Both the position numbers and the translations under genes were made by a program. Shown here piece by piece: positions 7,734 through 17,135 of a stretch of DNA of 64,000 bases. The stretch covers positions 5,827 to 69,826 of the forward strand of contig JAZUDI010000068.1 in NCBI GenBank assembly GCA_045639525.1, written 5' to 3'. Position 1 is the stretch's first letter, and every line of letters starts with the position of its first letter. The notes beneath the pieces are model-generated. The model did not search any database. It saw nothing but the letters and a program-made list of their open reading frames with translations, and was not told where the DNA came from. Source of the stretch: UBA1181 sp045639525 (GTDB lineage Bacteria; Bacteroidota; Bacteroidia; Bacteroidales; Paludibacteraceae).

Positions 7734-9014
7734 TTAGATGATTTCCGCCACCAAATAGGTGCTACCGCCTACATAGATCACATCCTTTTCGTCCGCATCC
7801 TTCAAGGCAGCTGCGTAAGCCTCCGCGACAGTTGGGTAGGTGAGTCCTTTGAGTCCTTTGGAGGCCGCTATCTCTTGTAATTGGCTCTCCGCCATGGCAC
7901 GTTTGCTATTGGCCTTGGTGAAGTAATAGACAGCCTCCTTCGGCAATAACTCCAAGACATGGCTCACATCCTTATCTCCCACCATACCGAATACAATGCG
8001 CAATTGCTTGCATGGAATGCTTCTCAACTGCTTTACCACGTATTGGATGCCCCCCACATTGTGTCCTGTGTCGCAAACGACGTATGGGCTCTCTTTCAAC
8101 CGTTGCCAACGGCCCAAGAGGTGGGTTTGGTCGATGGTGTGCTCGAAGCCATGGCGCATGCTCTCCCGGGTGATAGCGTAACCTAGGTGTTTCAACTCCT
8201 CCACGGCACGCAAGGCGGTGGCCATATTCTTCTCTTGGTAGATACCCATCAATGGGGTGCGAATCAACTCCTCTCCGATGCGGAAGAGTTGGAAGGGTTG
8301 GCGGTAGGAGGCTTCATTGCCTAAAAATTCGCTCTTCTGTGTGTCTGCGAAATAGATAGGGGTGCATACCTCGTTCGCCTTGTCGATGAATACCTGTTTC
8401 ACGGCACCTGCCGCTTCTCCGATCACGACAGGAACGCCCTCTTTGATGATACCCGCCTTTTCAGCGGCGATTTTCTCTTCGGTATCGCCCAAAAGGTTCA
8501 TGTGGTCAAGACTGATGTTGGTGATGACACACAAATCTGGCGAAATGAGGTTGGTGCTATCCAAACGACCGCCAAGACCTACCTCGATAACGGCCACATC
8601 GACTTGCTCCTGACGGAAATAGTCGAAGGCCATCGCTACGCAAACTTCAAAGAATGAAGGCGTTACACGTTCAATCAAGGCCCGGTGTTTCTCCACGAAA
8701 TCGATGACGTAAGATTCCGGAACCATTTCGCCGTTCACGCGAATCCGCTCACGGAAATCCCGCAAATGGGGAGAGGTGAACAATCCCACCTTGTAGCCCG
8801 ACGATTGCAGGATAGAGGCCAAGGTGTGGGATACGGAACCCTTTCCGTTGGTACCGCCTACATGGATGGTGCGGTAGGATTGGTGAGGGTGGCCGAAGTA
8901 ACGGTCCATCTCGATCATGCTCTCTATGCCTGGTTTATAGCCAGATGTGCCAACGTTTTGAAAACTGGGCATACGGCTAAATATATAGTCGATTGTCTCT
9001 GCGTATGTCATCAT
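7734..9014 (-). CDS. folC: Bifunctional folylpolyglutamate/dihydrofolate synthase
   Basis: 426-residue Mur-ligase-family enzyme that adds glutamate to dihydropteroate and tetrahydrofolate in the cytoplasm. The ATP-binding loop VGGTNGKGSVSHT lies near residues 51-64. A central domain with VGLGGRLDSTN and the DHMNLLG segment follows, and a C-terminal domain contains DTGHNVGGI. Length is normal for FolC. The start MMTYAETIDYIFS is supported by family alignment from memory. It is transcribed away from the PhoH-family gene across a 115-bp divergent region. Confidence 0.93.
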   Translation of the reverse strand: MMTYAETIDYIFSRMPSFQNVGTSGYKPGIESMIEMDRYFGHPHQSYRTIHVGGTNGKGSVSHTLASILQSSGYKVGLFTSPHLRDFRERIRVNGEMVPESYVIDFVEKHRALIERVTPSFFEVCVAMAFDYFRQEQVDVAVIEVGLGGRLDSTNLISPDLCVITNISLDHMNLLGDTEEKIAAEKAGIIKEGVPVVIGEAAGAVKQVFIDKANEVCTPIYFADTQKSEFLGNEASYRQPFQLFRIGEELIRTPLMGIYQEKNMATALRAVEELKHLGYAITRESMRHGFEHTIDQTHLLGRWQRLKESPYVVCDTGHNVGGIQYVVKQLRSIPCKQLRIVFGMVGDKDVSHVLELLPKEAVYYFTKANSKRAMAESQLQEIAASKGLKGLTYPTVAEAYAAALKDADEKDVIYVGGSTYLVAEII

Positions 9015-9129
9015 TTTTTCTCAATAAATATTTTGTTTTAACAAAAAAATAAGTAACTTTACGAATACGAAGGTAGTGAATATATTCCTACCAAGGAAAA
9101 AATTCTTTATTGATTAACACTTAAATTGA

Positions 9130-10464
9130 ATGACCATGGGCGCTAAGAAGAATTTCGTATTGGATACCAATGTTATCCTTCACGATTACAAGTGTATTTA
9201 CAATTTCCAAGAGAACGATATATACCTACCGATCACTGTTTTAGAGGAGTTGGATAAATTCAAGAAGGGAAACGACCAAATCAACTATAATGCGCGTGAG
9301 TTTGTCCGCGAGTTGGATACCCTCTGCAACGACAAGGCGATTTTTGGCAAGGGAGTCTCGTTAGGCAAGGGACTTGGTAAGTTGATTATCATCACGAGCG
9401 CGGAATACCCTAAGAAGATTTCGGAAGCTTTTGCTGAGAAAATTCCAGATCACAAGATCCTCGCTGTGGTAGATCTTGTCCAAACCCAAAATCCTAAGAC
9501 CAAGACCATTCTTGTTTCCAAGGATGTGAATTTACGCGTAAAGGCGAAATCATTGGGCATGGAGGCTGAGGACTACAGCACAGACAAAGTGACAAACATC
9601 GATATTTTCGATCAAGCGCAAGCCACATTCGATAATGTGGACGCTGATTTGATCGATCAATTGTATTCATCCTCCACGGGTATGCCGCTTAGCGACTTCA
9701 AGTTGCCTGTAGAGGTGGAGAACAACCAATGCTTCATCTTGAAGAGCACCCGTTCCACAGTAATGGCCCGCTACAACGCGAACACCCAAATGGTGGAGAA
9801 GGTGAAGAAGGAGAAGGCATTCGGCATCGAAGGAAGAAATGCGGAGCAGACATTCGCCCTCAACGCTTTGTTGGATGACGACATCAAGTTGGTGGCTGTT
9901 TCCGGACGTGCCGGTACAGGTAAGACCCTCTTGGCTTTGGCGGCCGCTTTGCAACAAAATGAGAAGTATCAACAAATCCTCTTGGCCCGTCCGATTGTGG
10001 CCATGTCGAACAAGGATTTGGGATTCTTGCCAGGCGATGAAAAGCAAAAGGTGGCTCCATATATGCAGCCATTGTTTGATAACTTGAATGTGATCAAGCA
10101 CCAATTCGGACCAACCAGTAAGGAGATCAAGTTGTTGGAGGAGGTGCAAAAGAGCGAGAAGTTGATCATCGAGGCATTGGCCTTCATTCGTGGTCGAAGC
10201 TTGAGCAACACCTACTTCATTGTCGACGAGGCGCAAAACTTGACGCCACACGAGATCAAGACCATCATCACACGTGCCGGCGAGGGCTGTAAGATGGTAT
10301 TCTGCGGAGATGTCCAACAAATCGATACACCATACTTGGATATGCAATCCAACGGTTTGGTCTATATGATCGATAAGATGAAGGGACAAAAGATCTTCTC
10401 CCATGTCAATTTGATCAAGGGCGAGCGTAGTTATTTATCAGAGTTGGCAAGTTCATTGTTGTAA
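9130..10464 (+). CDS. PhoH family protein with N-terminal PIN domain
   Basis: 444 residues. The PIN domain (about 5-150) begins KNFVLDTNVILHDY and carries the conserved acidic residues of a metal-dependent RNase fold. A PhoH-like ATPase follows with Walker A GRAGTGKTLLA (about 259-269) and Walker B-like FIVDEAQNLTP (about 362). This PIN-PhoH fusion (PhoH2/YlaK type) is known as an RNA helicase-ribonuclease in other bacteria; the substrate here is unknown. Translation could start at 9130 or at the ATG at 9136. A terminator follows at 10494-10527. Confidence 0.88.
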   Translation: MTMGAKKNFVLDTNVILHDYKCIYNFQENDIYLPITVLEELDKFKKGNDQINYNAREFVRELDTLCNDKAIFGKGVSLGKGLGKLIIITSAEYPKKISEAFAEKIPDHKILAVVDLVQTQNPKTKTILVSKDVNLRVKAKSLGMEAEDYSTDKVTNIDIFDQAQATFDNVDADLIDQLYSSSTGMPLSDFKLPVEVENNQCFILKSTRSTVMARYNANTQMVEKVKKEKAFGIEGRNAEQTFALNALLDDDIKLVAVSGRAGTGKTLLALAAALQQNEKYQQILLARPIVAMSNKDLGFLPGDEKQKVAPYMQPLFDNLNVIKHQFGPTSKEIKLLEEVQKSEKLIIEALAFIRGRSLSNTYFIVDEAQNLTPHEIKTIITRAGEGCKMVFCGDVQQIDTPYLDMQSNGLVYMIDKMKGQKIFSHVNLIKGERSYLSELASSLL

Positions 10465-10493
10465 GAGACTTTCTATACAAGATAAATCGTCGA

Positions 10494-10527
10494 GTGGGGG
10501 CCGCGGATATGCGTGTTCCCACTTTTT
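10494..10527 (+). terminator. Terminator after the PhoH-family gene
   Basis: A stem made by gtggg and tccca-type arms around a GC-rich loop (gccgcggatatgcgtgt) is followed directly by a run of seven T. Confidence 0.6.
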
Positions 10528-10552
10528 TTAACTATTCCATGGCTGAAACGCT

Positions 10553-10583
10553 TTTGAGTTGGAAGAAAATTCGCTAATTTTGC
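10553..10583 (+). promoter_or_regulatory. Bacteroidetes-type promoter of era
   Basis: TTTG at 10553-10556, an 18-bp spacer and TAATTTTGC at 10575-10583, 15 bp before the era ATG. This is close to the TTTG-N19-TAnnTTTG consensus. Confidence 0.65.
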
Positions 10584-10598
10584 GGAAAATTATCGATA

Positions 10599-11480
10599 AT
10601 GCATAAATCTGGTTTTGTAAATATAGTAGGTAATCCCAATGTGGGTAAGTCCACATTGATGAACGCATTGGTAGGAGAGCGTATTTCCATCATCACCTCC
10701 AAGGCGCAGACCACCCGTCATAGAATTTTAGGTATCGTGAATGGAGAGGATTTTCAGATCGTCTATTCCGACACACCGGGTGTGTTGAAACCTAACTATA
10801 AATTGCAGGAATCCATGTTGAACTTCTCCAATAGCGCCTTGACTGACGCGGATGTCATCCTCTATGTCACAGACGTGATCGAGAATGCGGAGAAGAACGC
10901 CGATTTCATCGAAAAGGTGAAGAAACAGAAGGCTCCTGTGTTGTTGATCATCAACAAGATCGATTTGACCGATCAGCCGAAGTTGGTGGAATTGGTGGAG
11001 AAATGGAAGGGAATCCTGCCTGAGGCGGAAATTATTCCGATCTCCGCTCAAAACAATTTTAACTTGGAGTATGTGCTCAAGAGAATCAAGAGCATGTTGC
11101 CAGACTCGCCGCCATTCTTTGAAAAAGACGCATTGACCGATAAACCTGCCAGATTCTTTGTCACGGAGATCATCCGCGAGAAGATCTTGACCAACTACGA
11201 CAAGGAGGTGCCTTACTCCGTGGAGGTGGTGGTAGAGAGCTTCAAGGAGGACAACAAGATGATCTGCATCAATGCGGTGATCTATGTGGAGCGTGACTCT
11301 CAGAAGGGAATCATCATCGGACAGGGCGGAAAGATGCTCAAAAAGGTGGGTATCGAAGCCAGAAAGGACATCGAGGCCTTCTTCGAGAAGAAGGTATTCC
11401 TCGAACTCTTTGTCAAAGTAGAGAAGGATTGGAGAAACAAGGACAGAGTCTTAAAGGACTTTGGCTATCAACCTGAATAG
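10599..11480 (+). CDS. era: GTPase Era
   Basis: 293-residue essential GTPase that binds 16S rRNA and helps 30S ribosome assembly. The G domain shows G1 GNPNVGKS (11-18), a TTR switch (41-43), DTPG (about 59) and NKID (about 123). The C-terminal KH domain carries GIIIGQGGKMLKKVG (about 238-252) for RNA binding. Length and motifs are standard. It has its own promoter, and der follows 124 bp downstream, so two ribosome-assembly GTPases are adjacent. Confidence 0.97.
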   Translation: MHKSGFVNIVGNPNVGKSTLMNALVGERISIITSKAQTTRHRILGIVNGEDFQIVYSDTPGVLKPNYKLQESMLNFSNSALTDADVILYVTDVIENAEKNADFIEKVKKQKAPVLLIINKIDLTDQPKLVELVEKWKGILPEAEIIPISAQNNFNLEYVLKRIKSMLPDSPPFFEKDALTDKPARFFVTEIIREKILTNYDKEVPYSVEVVVESFKEDNKMICINAVIYVERDSQKGIIIGQGGKMLKKVGIEARKDIEAFFEKKVFLELFVKVEKDWRNKDRVLKDFGYQPE

Positions 11481-11604
11481 TGCTCCACGGCACTGATATT
11501 TGGAGGTTTCATTATTTACGCTTTATTCATTGAAATCTCCGCCATATTGTTGAATGGGACTTGTTCCCCGGGTGGAGTGATCCGCCCCAATACAGAGTAT
11601 TAAA

Positions 11605-12918
11605 ATGAGTAATTTAGTAGCAATAGTAGGAAGACCGAATGTCGGTAAGTCAACCCTCTTTAATAGGTTGACACAGACTCGCCGCGCCATCGTGAACGAA
11701 GAGGCGGGTACCACACGCGACCGTCAATACGGAAAAGTGGATTGGAACGGTGTGGAGTTCTCCATCGTGGACACGGGTGGTTGGGTCGTCAATTCAGAGG
11801 ATATTTTTGAAGGAGAGATCCGCAAGCAGGTGAATATCGCCATCGAAGAGGCGGATGTCATTATGTTTGTGGTGGATGTTTCGAGCGGTGTGACCGACTT
11901 GGACGAGCAGGTGGCTCAGATTCTACGAAGAAACACCAAGCCGGTGATTTTGATCTGCAACAAAGTGGATAACAATGAGTTGCAATACTATTCCGCCGAT
12001 TTCTACCGTTTGGGATTGGGTGATCCGCAATGCATCTCCTCCATTTCAGGATCCGGTACCGGTGATTTGTTGGATTTGATCCTCGACAAATTGCCTAAGA
12101 AGAAAGAGGAAGAGATGGACGAGGATCTGCCTCGTATCGCCATCGTAGGCCGTCCAAATGCGGGAAAATCATCCATTATCAACGCATTCATCGGCGAAGA
12201 CCGTTATATTGTGACCGATATCGCGGGTACCACCCGTGACAGCATCCATACCCGTTATACCAAGTTTGGTTATGACTTTTACTTGGTGGATACGGCCGGT
12301 ATCCGTAAAAAGGGTAAGGTGACGGAAGATTTGGAGTATTTCTCCGTCATCCGTTCGATCCGTTCCATCGAGGATTCGGATGTGTGTGTCTTGATGATTG
12401 ATGCCACCAGAGGCATTGAGGCGCAAGATATGAATATCGTGCAACTGATCCAAAAGAACAAAAAGGGTATTGTGGTCGTCGTCAACAAATGGGACTTGAT
12501 TACGGAGAAGGATTCCAAATCGACTTTGACGATGGAGAAGGCGATCAGAGAGCGTTTGGCGCCATTTGATGATTTTCCGATTGTCTTCACATCGGCCATT
12601 ACCAAGCAAAGAATCTTCAAGGTGATTGAGGCTGCTATGGAGGTCTATGGCAACAAGAAGTGCAAGATTTCCACCAGCAAGTTGAACGAATTCTTCTTGC
12701 CGTTGATTGAGAACTATCCGCCACCATCAACCAAGGGAAAATACATCAAGATCAAGTATGTGACTCAGTTGCCTGACACGCAAATACCATCCTTCGTCTT
12801 CTATGCGAACCTTCCGCAATATGTGAAGGAGCCATACAAACGATTCTTGGAGAATAAGATGCGTGAAGAGTGGAATTTGTCGGGAACACCGATCAATATT
12901 TTTATTAGACAGAAATAA
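11605..12918 (+). CDS. der: GTPase Der (EngA)
   Basis: 437-residue GTPase with two tandem G domains, needed for 50S ribosome maturation. The first P-loop is GRPNVGKS at residues 8-15 with DTGG and NKVD motifs; the second is GRPNAGKS near residue 182 with DTAGIRKKGKV and NKWD. A C-terminal KH-like domain follows from about residue 350. Length is normal. A terminator-like hairpin lies directly downstream at 12920-12955. Confidence 0.97.
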   Translation: MSNLVAIVGRPNVGKSTLFNRLTQTRRAIVNEEAGTTRDRQYGKVDWNGVEFSIVDTGGWVVNSEDIFEGEIRKQVNIAIEEADVIMFVVDVSSGVTDLDEQVAQILRRNTKPVILICNKVDNNELQYYSADFYRLGLGDPQCISSISGSGTGDLLDLILDKLPKKKEEEMDEDLPRIAIVGRPNAGKSSIINAFIGEDRYIVTDIAGTTRDSIHTRYTKFGYDFYLVDTAGIRKKGKVTEDLEYFSVIRSIRSIEDSDVCVLMIDATRGIEAQDMNIVQLIQKNKKGIVVVVNKWDLITEKDSKSTLTMEKAIRERLAPFDDFPIVFTSAITKQRIFKVIEAAMEVYGNKKCKISTSKLNEFFLPLIENYPPPSTKGKYIKIKYVTQLPDTQIPSFVFYANLPQYVKEPYKRFLENKMREEWNLSGTPINIFIRQK

Positions 12919-12919
12919 T

Positions 12920-12955
12920 CCAAGGGAGGAGGGACGATACAACGATCCTTCCTCT
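12920..12955 (+). terminator. Probable terminator after der
   Basis: GC-rich arms (ggaggagggac and gatccttcctc, with G-U pairs) around a short loop are followed by a T-rich stretch. Confidence 0.5.
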
Positions 12956-12984
12956 TTTGCTTTCCATAGCCAACAATAATCGTT

Positions 12985-14226
12985 ATGAAAATTAAGATAG
13001 ACACCGATGAATTGGTTAAAAACCAGGTGATTTCGCAGGAGACTGCCGATGAAATCATCCAATTCCACCAATCATCGCAAAAAACAGCCATAGGCAAGTA
13101 CGCCTTGGGTATCGTGGCCGCTCTATTCGTGTTGACAGGCCTCTCTATTTTTGTGAACGATATCTGGTCATCCGTCGGATTGAACACGAAAATACTCTTC
13201 AGTCTCATGCCTATACTGGGCGGTTCTCTCACTTGCTATGCTATGGTCACACGCTTCCCTTCGATGAAAATACTCACCGAAAGCGTCGCTATCCTGCAAT
13301 GCGTGGCCATTTTTGCCACATTTATCATGTTGGTGGAGAGCTTTCATTTATCGGTGTACGAGACGGCATTCATTTTAGTTGTCATCATACTCTGTTTCCC
13401 ATTCGTGATTTATTTCAGGGCAACAGTGGCGGCTACATTGTTGATCCTCACCGCAACCATCGCTATCTTATGCAACAACATGCAAGAGGTTAATCATCAT
13501 CTCTATGTTGTACTGATCGGATTGATGGATGGCCTATTTTTGTATAAAACTTATTTCCGGGAGAAGGAAACATCACTTCTTCCCGTCCGACTCTTCCTAT
13601 CATCCTTTGTACTGATTGTCTTCATGATTGAGTTTTCATTAAACATGAAACAAAGCCCATTCTCTATCCTTCCTCTCATCGCATCCAGTTATATCTTCAC
13701 TTTCCGTACTTGGAACAGAGCGAAAAAATGGTTGGAAGCGGATGATAATTGGTTGGAATTGGGTGCTTTCTTACTATCATTCTATATCCTATACTATTGT
13801 TGTTCACATCATTATAGCCTTTACAACCACAGAACAGAAGCATTGACCGTGATTCCTTTCGCTTTGCCTCTAATACTTATTGGGATACTACAATTCAGAA
13901 ACGGAATAAAAATGGATTTCAGGCAGATCCATACCCTTTTGGCCGCTACCATCATCGCCTTGACACCGTTTATGATGGGCGAAGACAACAACATTGTATA
14001 CATATTGGTCATGCTCCTCTTTTTGGGCTATCACACCTATCTGAGGATTCGTCATTTCAACATTCTGTTTTTCAGTGTCGTCATGATCTGTTGGATGATC
14101 ACTTCCGCAAGCCTCAAACACATGGATGGATTTAGACCATGGGTGGTGGCAGTCACCGTATTGTTTTTAGGCACACTGCTTATTGGCCGTCAATTGTTAC
14201 ATCATAAAAAAGACAAAGAACGATGA
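12985..14226 (+). CDS. DUF2157 family multispanning membrane protein
   Basis: 413 residues. A short soluble N-terminus (KIKIDTDELVKNQVISQETADEIIQFH) is typical of DUF2157. About ten or eleven hydrophobic segments follow, starting IGKYALGIVAALFVLTGLSI near residue 38 and ending in VVAVTVLFLGTLLIG. The role of the family is not known; it acts in the inner membrane. The stop overlaps the start of the next gene by 4 bp, so the two probably work together. Family call is from the N-terminal pattern and topology. Confidence 0.75.
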   Translation: MKIKIDTDELVKNQVISQETADEIIQFHQSSQKTAIGKYALGIVAALFVLTGLSIFVNDIWSSVGLNTKILFSLMPILGGSLTCYAMVTRFPSMKILTESVAILQCVAIFATFIMLVESFHLSVYETAFILVVIILCFPFVIYFRATVAATLLILTATIAILCNNMQEVNHHLYVVLIGLMDGLFLYKTYFREKETSLLPVRLFLSSFVLIVFMIEFSLNMKQSPFSILPLIASSYIFTFRTWNRAKKWLEADDNWLELGAFLLSFYILYYCCSHHYSLYNHRTEALTVIPFALPLILIGILQFRNGIKMDFRQIHTLLAATIIALTPFMMGEDNNIVYILVMLLFLGYHTYLRIRHFNILFFSVVMICWMITSASLKHMDGFRPWVVAVTVLFLGTLLIGRQLLHHKKDKER

Positions 14227-15176
14227 AAATCCAGGAGATTAATAAAAAACAGTGTTTGGTGGCAATGATAGCATTGCTTTTTGCGTTAACAGCGGGATTC
14301 ATCATTTGGAACCAAGGCGCCATCAACACGCAACGTGATCTGAGACTCAAAATCGACACCATGTCTTGGAATCAAGAGATGGATTATAAATATCGTACCA
14401 TAAGAGATTTCAGCATTATGCTGATGGACTCCATCATCCAAGAAGGTTATTCAGATGGAAAGTACATCGTATTTGACATAAACGAAGAGGGTTACGATGT
14501 ACCCTTGTTTTGCAGTCGCATACCTAATTTTTTCCATCCAAGCGTGAAATGCAAATTATACCACGACAATCACGTTTATGGAAATGAAAACTTCAACAAT
14601 ATCAATCGGATACTCCCAAACAGCGATGTGAAAAGAAATAGTTCCACGAAATATATCGAAAGGCACTTTCTCAGAAAGGCTATGGCCGCCCATTCCGAAA
14701 TTTGTGTCATTCTTCCGTCCTACGACGGTTCTATGAAAAAAGACATCTACAGTCCGATATTCGAGGATTTCGAGATAGACGGCAGACGAATGTCCGAAAT
14801 GACCCAAGAGATGGAGCAACATCCACAGGAGGTGGTGGATTCTTTGATGAATGATATTCTCCATGCTATAGAGGCTTACTGCCAATCGGAGCATTGCAAT
14901 GTGGGAAAAGGTTATGTCTATATTCTAAAAGGATGTGTTAACAGTGAAATGCGAGACGCTTTTAACCATTATATAAAATTACCACAAGGTGAAAAGGCGA
15001 TAGAGGAGTGGTTGGTGGCGCATAAAGGGCGAATCAAAGAGTCGTATCATCAATATGATGAGGTTCATAATGCGGTTCGACAACTGCTGACAAATGAGGA
15101 ATGGATGGAAGACAAAGAAAATGAGGGGATTGACGTTTTGCGGATAAGAAACTTCCTGAAACAAATTGCCGAGTGA
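14223..15176 (+). CDS. Hypothetical membrane-anchored protein
   Basis: 317 residues with one hydrophobic segment near the N-terminus (QCLVAMIALLFALTAGFII, about residues 10-28) and a long hydrophilic remainder, probably periplasmic. In other DUF2157 loci a GDYXXLXY protein occupies this position, but I do not see that motif. The coupled 4-bp overlap with the DUF2157 gene implies a joint function. Family not recognised. The downstream 114 bp carry the promoter of the PurF-like gene. Confidence 0.65.
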   Translation: MKIQEINKKQCLVAMIALLFALTAGFIIWNQGAINTQRDLRLKIDTMSWNQEMDYKYRTIRDFSIMLMDSIIQEGYSDGKYIVFDINEEGYDVPLFCSRIPNFFHPSVKCKLYHDNHVYGNENFNNINRILPNSDVKRNSSTKYIERHFLRKAMAAHSEICVILPSYDGSMKKDIYSPIFEDFEIDGRRMSEMTQEMEQHPQEVVDSLMNDILHAIEAYCQSEHCNVGKGYVYILKGCVNSEMRDAFNHYIKLPQGEKAIEEWLVAHKGRIKESYHQYDEVHNAVRQLLTNEEWMEDKENEGIDVLRIRNFLKQIAE

Positions 15177-15215
15177 ACAATATCCCAATTTTTTACTAAC
15201 AAAATCGCCACATTC

Positions 15216-15248
15216 TTTGGTCAAATCTGACAAAATGATTATTTTTGC
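15216..15248 (+). promoter_or_regulatory. Promoter of the amidotransferase gene run
   Basis: TTTG at 15216-15219, a 20-bp spacer and TATTTTTG at 15240-15247 match the Bacteroidetes promoter consensus, 43 bp before the ATG at 15291. Confidence 0.6.
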
Positions 15249-15290
15249 ACACGATTAAGTGAATATTGTCAAAACATCAAATTCGATAAA

Positions 15291-17093
15291 ATGGAGCAAT
15301 TAAAGCACGAATGTGGTATTGCGATGATCAGACTTCTCAAACCGTTGTCTTATTATCAGCAAAAATACGGGTCTGCAAGTTATGGACTCGGCAAGCTCTA
15401 TCTGATGATGGAAAAACAGCACAACCGCGGACAGGAGGGCGCCGGTATCGCCTGCGTGAAACTTCAACCGCATCCCGGACATGAATATATGTTCAGGGAG
15501 AAAGCAGAAGGCAAGGACGCTATTACCAAAGTCTTTGCCTCTGTCGGCCACCAACTGACAACACCAAACGAGGATGACCCATCTGGCACACCACCTTTCC
15601 AAGGCGAGTTGCTGATGGGCCATCTTCGTTATAGTACGACTGGTAAGGGTGGTTTGAAGTATGTTCATCCATTTTTGAGAAGAAACAACTGGAAGGCGAA
15701 GAACCTCTGTTTGTGCGGTAACTTCAATATGACCAACGTCGATAGCATCTTCGACCGCTTGACCGCTCAAGGCCAATATCCACGCATCTACAGCGACTCC
15801 TACATTATGTTGGAGTTCATGGGACACCGTCTCGACCGTGAGGTGGAGAAGCGCTACCGAGAGGCGAAGGATTTGTCATTAGCGGGCATGGAGATCACCG
15901 ATTACATCGACACCCATGTGGATGTACGAAATGTTCTATCCTCCACGCTTCCTCATTTTGACGGCGGATATGTCATCTGTGGTCTAACGGGAAGTGGCGA
16001 AATGTTCACAATGCGTGATCCTTGGGGTATCCGTCCCGCATTCTACTATGCAGACGATGAAATCGTGGCGGTAGCCAGCGAACGTCCTGTCCTACAAACC
16101 ACTTTCGACCTCAATCTTGAAGAGGTAAAGGAGTTGAATCCTGGTGAAGCGTTGGTGGTGAACTATGCCGGCAAAATGTCGTTGACACAAATAGCGACGG
16201 CGGAAAAAACCGCGCCATGTTCATTTGAACGCATCTATTTTAGCCGTGGAAACGATAAGGACATCTACATGGAACGCAAGATGTTGGGTCGCCAACTGAA
16301 AGACTCCATTGTAAAGGCTGTCGATGGTGATGTGGAACATAGTGTATTCTCTTACATTCCTAATACGGCCGAGGTGGCATACGTCGGTATGGTGGAGGGT
16401 TTGCGTGAGAGTTATCCGATCGTCAGGGCTGAAAAGGTCGTCTCCAAAGATATCAAACTGAGAACCTTCATCACAGAGGGTAAAACCCGTAACGACTTGG
16501 CTGCCCATGTTTATGACATCACCTATGGTAGCGTGCAGGCGGATGTTGATAATTTGGTGGTAATCGACGATAGCATCGTTCGTGGTACTACATTGCGCGA
16601 GAGCATCATCAAGATATTGGACAGATTGCATCCTAAGAAAATTGTGATCGTCAGTTCGGCGCCACAAATCCGTTATCCAGACTTTTACGGTATCGATATG
16701 AGTCGTATCGGTGATTTCATCGCATACAAAGCGGCTATCAAGTTGATCGAGGACCGGGGAATGACCTCGCTGTTGGATGATTTGTACGCCCAATGCGTTG
16801 AACTTCTAAAAAAAGGGGTGGAGGAGATGCCCAAAGAGAATATTATCCGTAAGATCTATGACGGTTTCACCGTTGAGGAGCTCAACCAATCCATGGTGGA
16901 GATTCTTCGCCCAGAGGGAGTAACCACTCCTGTGGAGATCGTTTACCAAAGTATTGAAGGATTGCACAAGGCGATCCCGAACCACACTGGAGACTGGTAC
17001 TTCACAGGCCATTATCCGACACCAGGCGGTCTACGTCTACTCTACAAATCGTATGTAGACTGGTACACCAACTGGAAGGGGATGAATCAATAA
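15291..17093 (+). CDS. PurF-like amidophosphoribosyltransferase family protein
   Basis: 600 residues, about 100 longer than E. coli PurF. An N-terminal class II glutamine amidotransferase domain has Cys8 as likely nucleophile (HECGIAMI) plus the NRGQEGAGIA and CGNFNMTN blocks. A phosphoribosyltransferase domain with the PRPP loop VVIDDSIVRGTT lies near residues 422-433. The Bacteroidetes paralogue of this length usually coexists with a standard PurF, so the exact substrate is uncertain. It leads a co-oriented series with glmS, pyrG and carAB, all of which take ammonia from glutamine. The N-terminus lacks a long propeptide; Met-Glu-Gln-Leu-Lys-His-Glu precede the Cys and would need trimming for a free N-terminal Cys. 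Confidence 0.82.
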   Translation: MEQLKHECGIAMIRLLKPLSYYQQKYGSASYGLGKLYLMMEKQHNRGQEGAGIACVKLQPHPGHEYMFREKAEGKDAITKVFASVGHQLTTPNEDDPSGTPPFQGELLMGHLRYSTTGKGGLKYVHPFLRRNNWKAKNLCLCGNFNMTNVDSIFDRLTAQGQYPRIYSDSYIMLEFMGHRLDREVEKRYREAKDLSLAGMEITDYIDTHVDVRNVLSSTLPHFDGGYVICGLTGSGEMFTMRDPWGIRPAFYYADDEIVAVASERPVLQTTFDLNLEEVKELNPGEALVVNYAGKMSLTQIATAEKTAPCSFERIYFSRGNDKDIYMERKMLGRQLKDSIVKAVDGDVEHSVFSYIPNTAEVAYVGMVEGLRESYPIVRAEKVVSKDIKLRTFITEGKTRNDLAAHVYDITYGSVQADVDNLVVIDDSIVRGTTLRESIIKILDRLHPKKIVIVSSAPQIRYPDFYGIDMSRIGDFIAYKAAIKLIEDRGMTSLLDDLYAQCVELLKKGVEEMPKENIIRKIYDGFTVEELNQSMVEILRPEGVTTPVEIVYQSIEGLHKAIPNHTGDWYFTGHYPTPGGLRLLYKSYVDWYTNWKGMNQ

Positions 17094-17135
17094 TCGTTTT
17101 GAAATTTTATCATAATAAGAGGAGGAATAAAAATT

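Noticed and set aside
9667..10404. 245-codon minus-strand frame
   Set aside because: Entirely antisense to the PhoH-family gene, with low-complexity Leu/His-rich translation; a shadow.
14223..15176. GDYXXLXY-family protein
   Set aside because: Position next to DUF2157 suggested it, but the family motif is not present.
17094..17135. glmS ribozyme
   Set aside because: The 42-bp gap is too short and has no matching core; such ribozymes are typical of Firmicutes.
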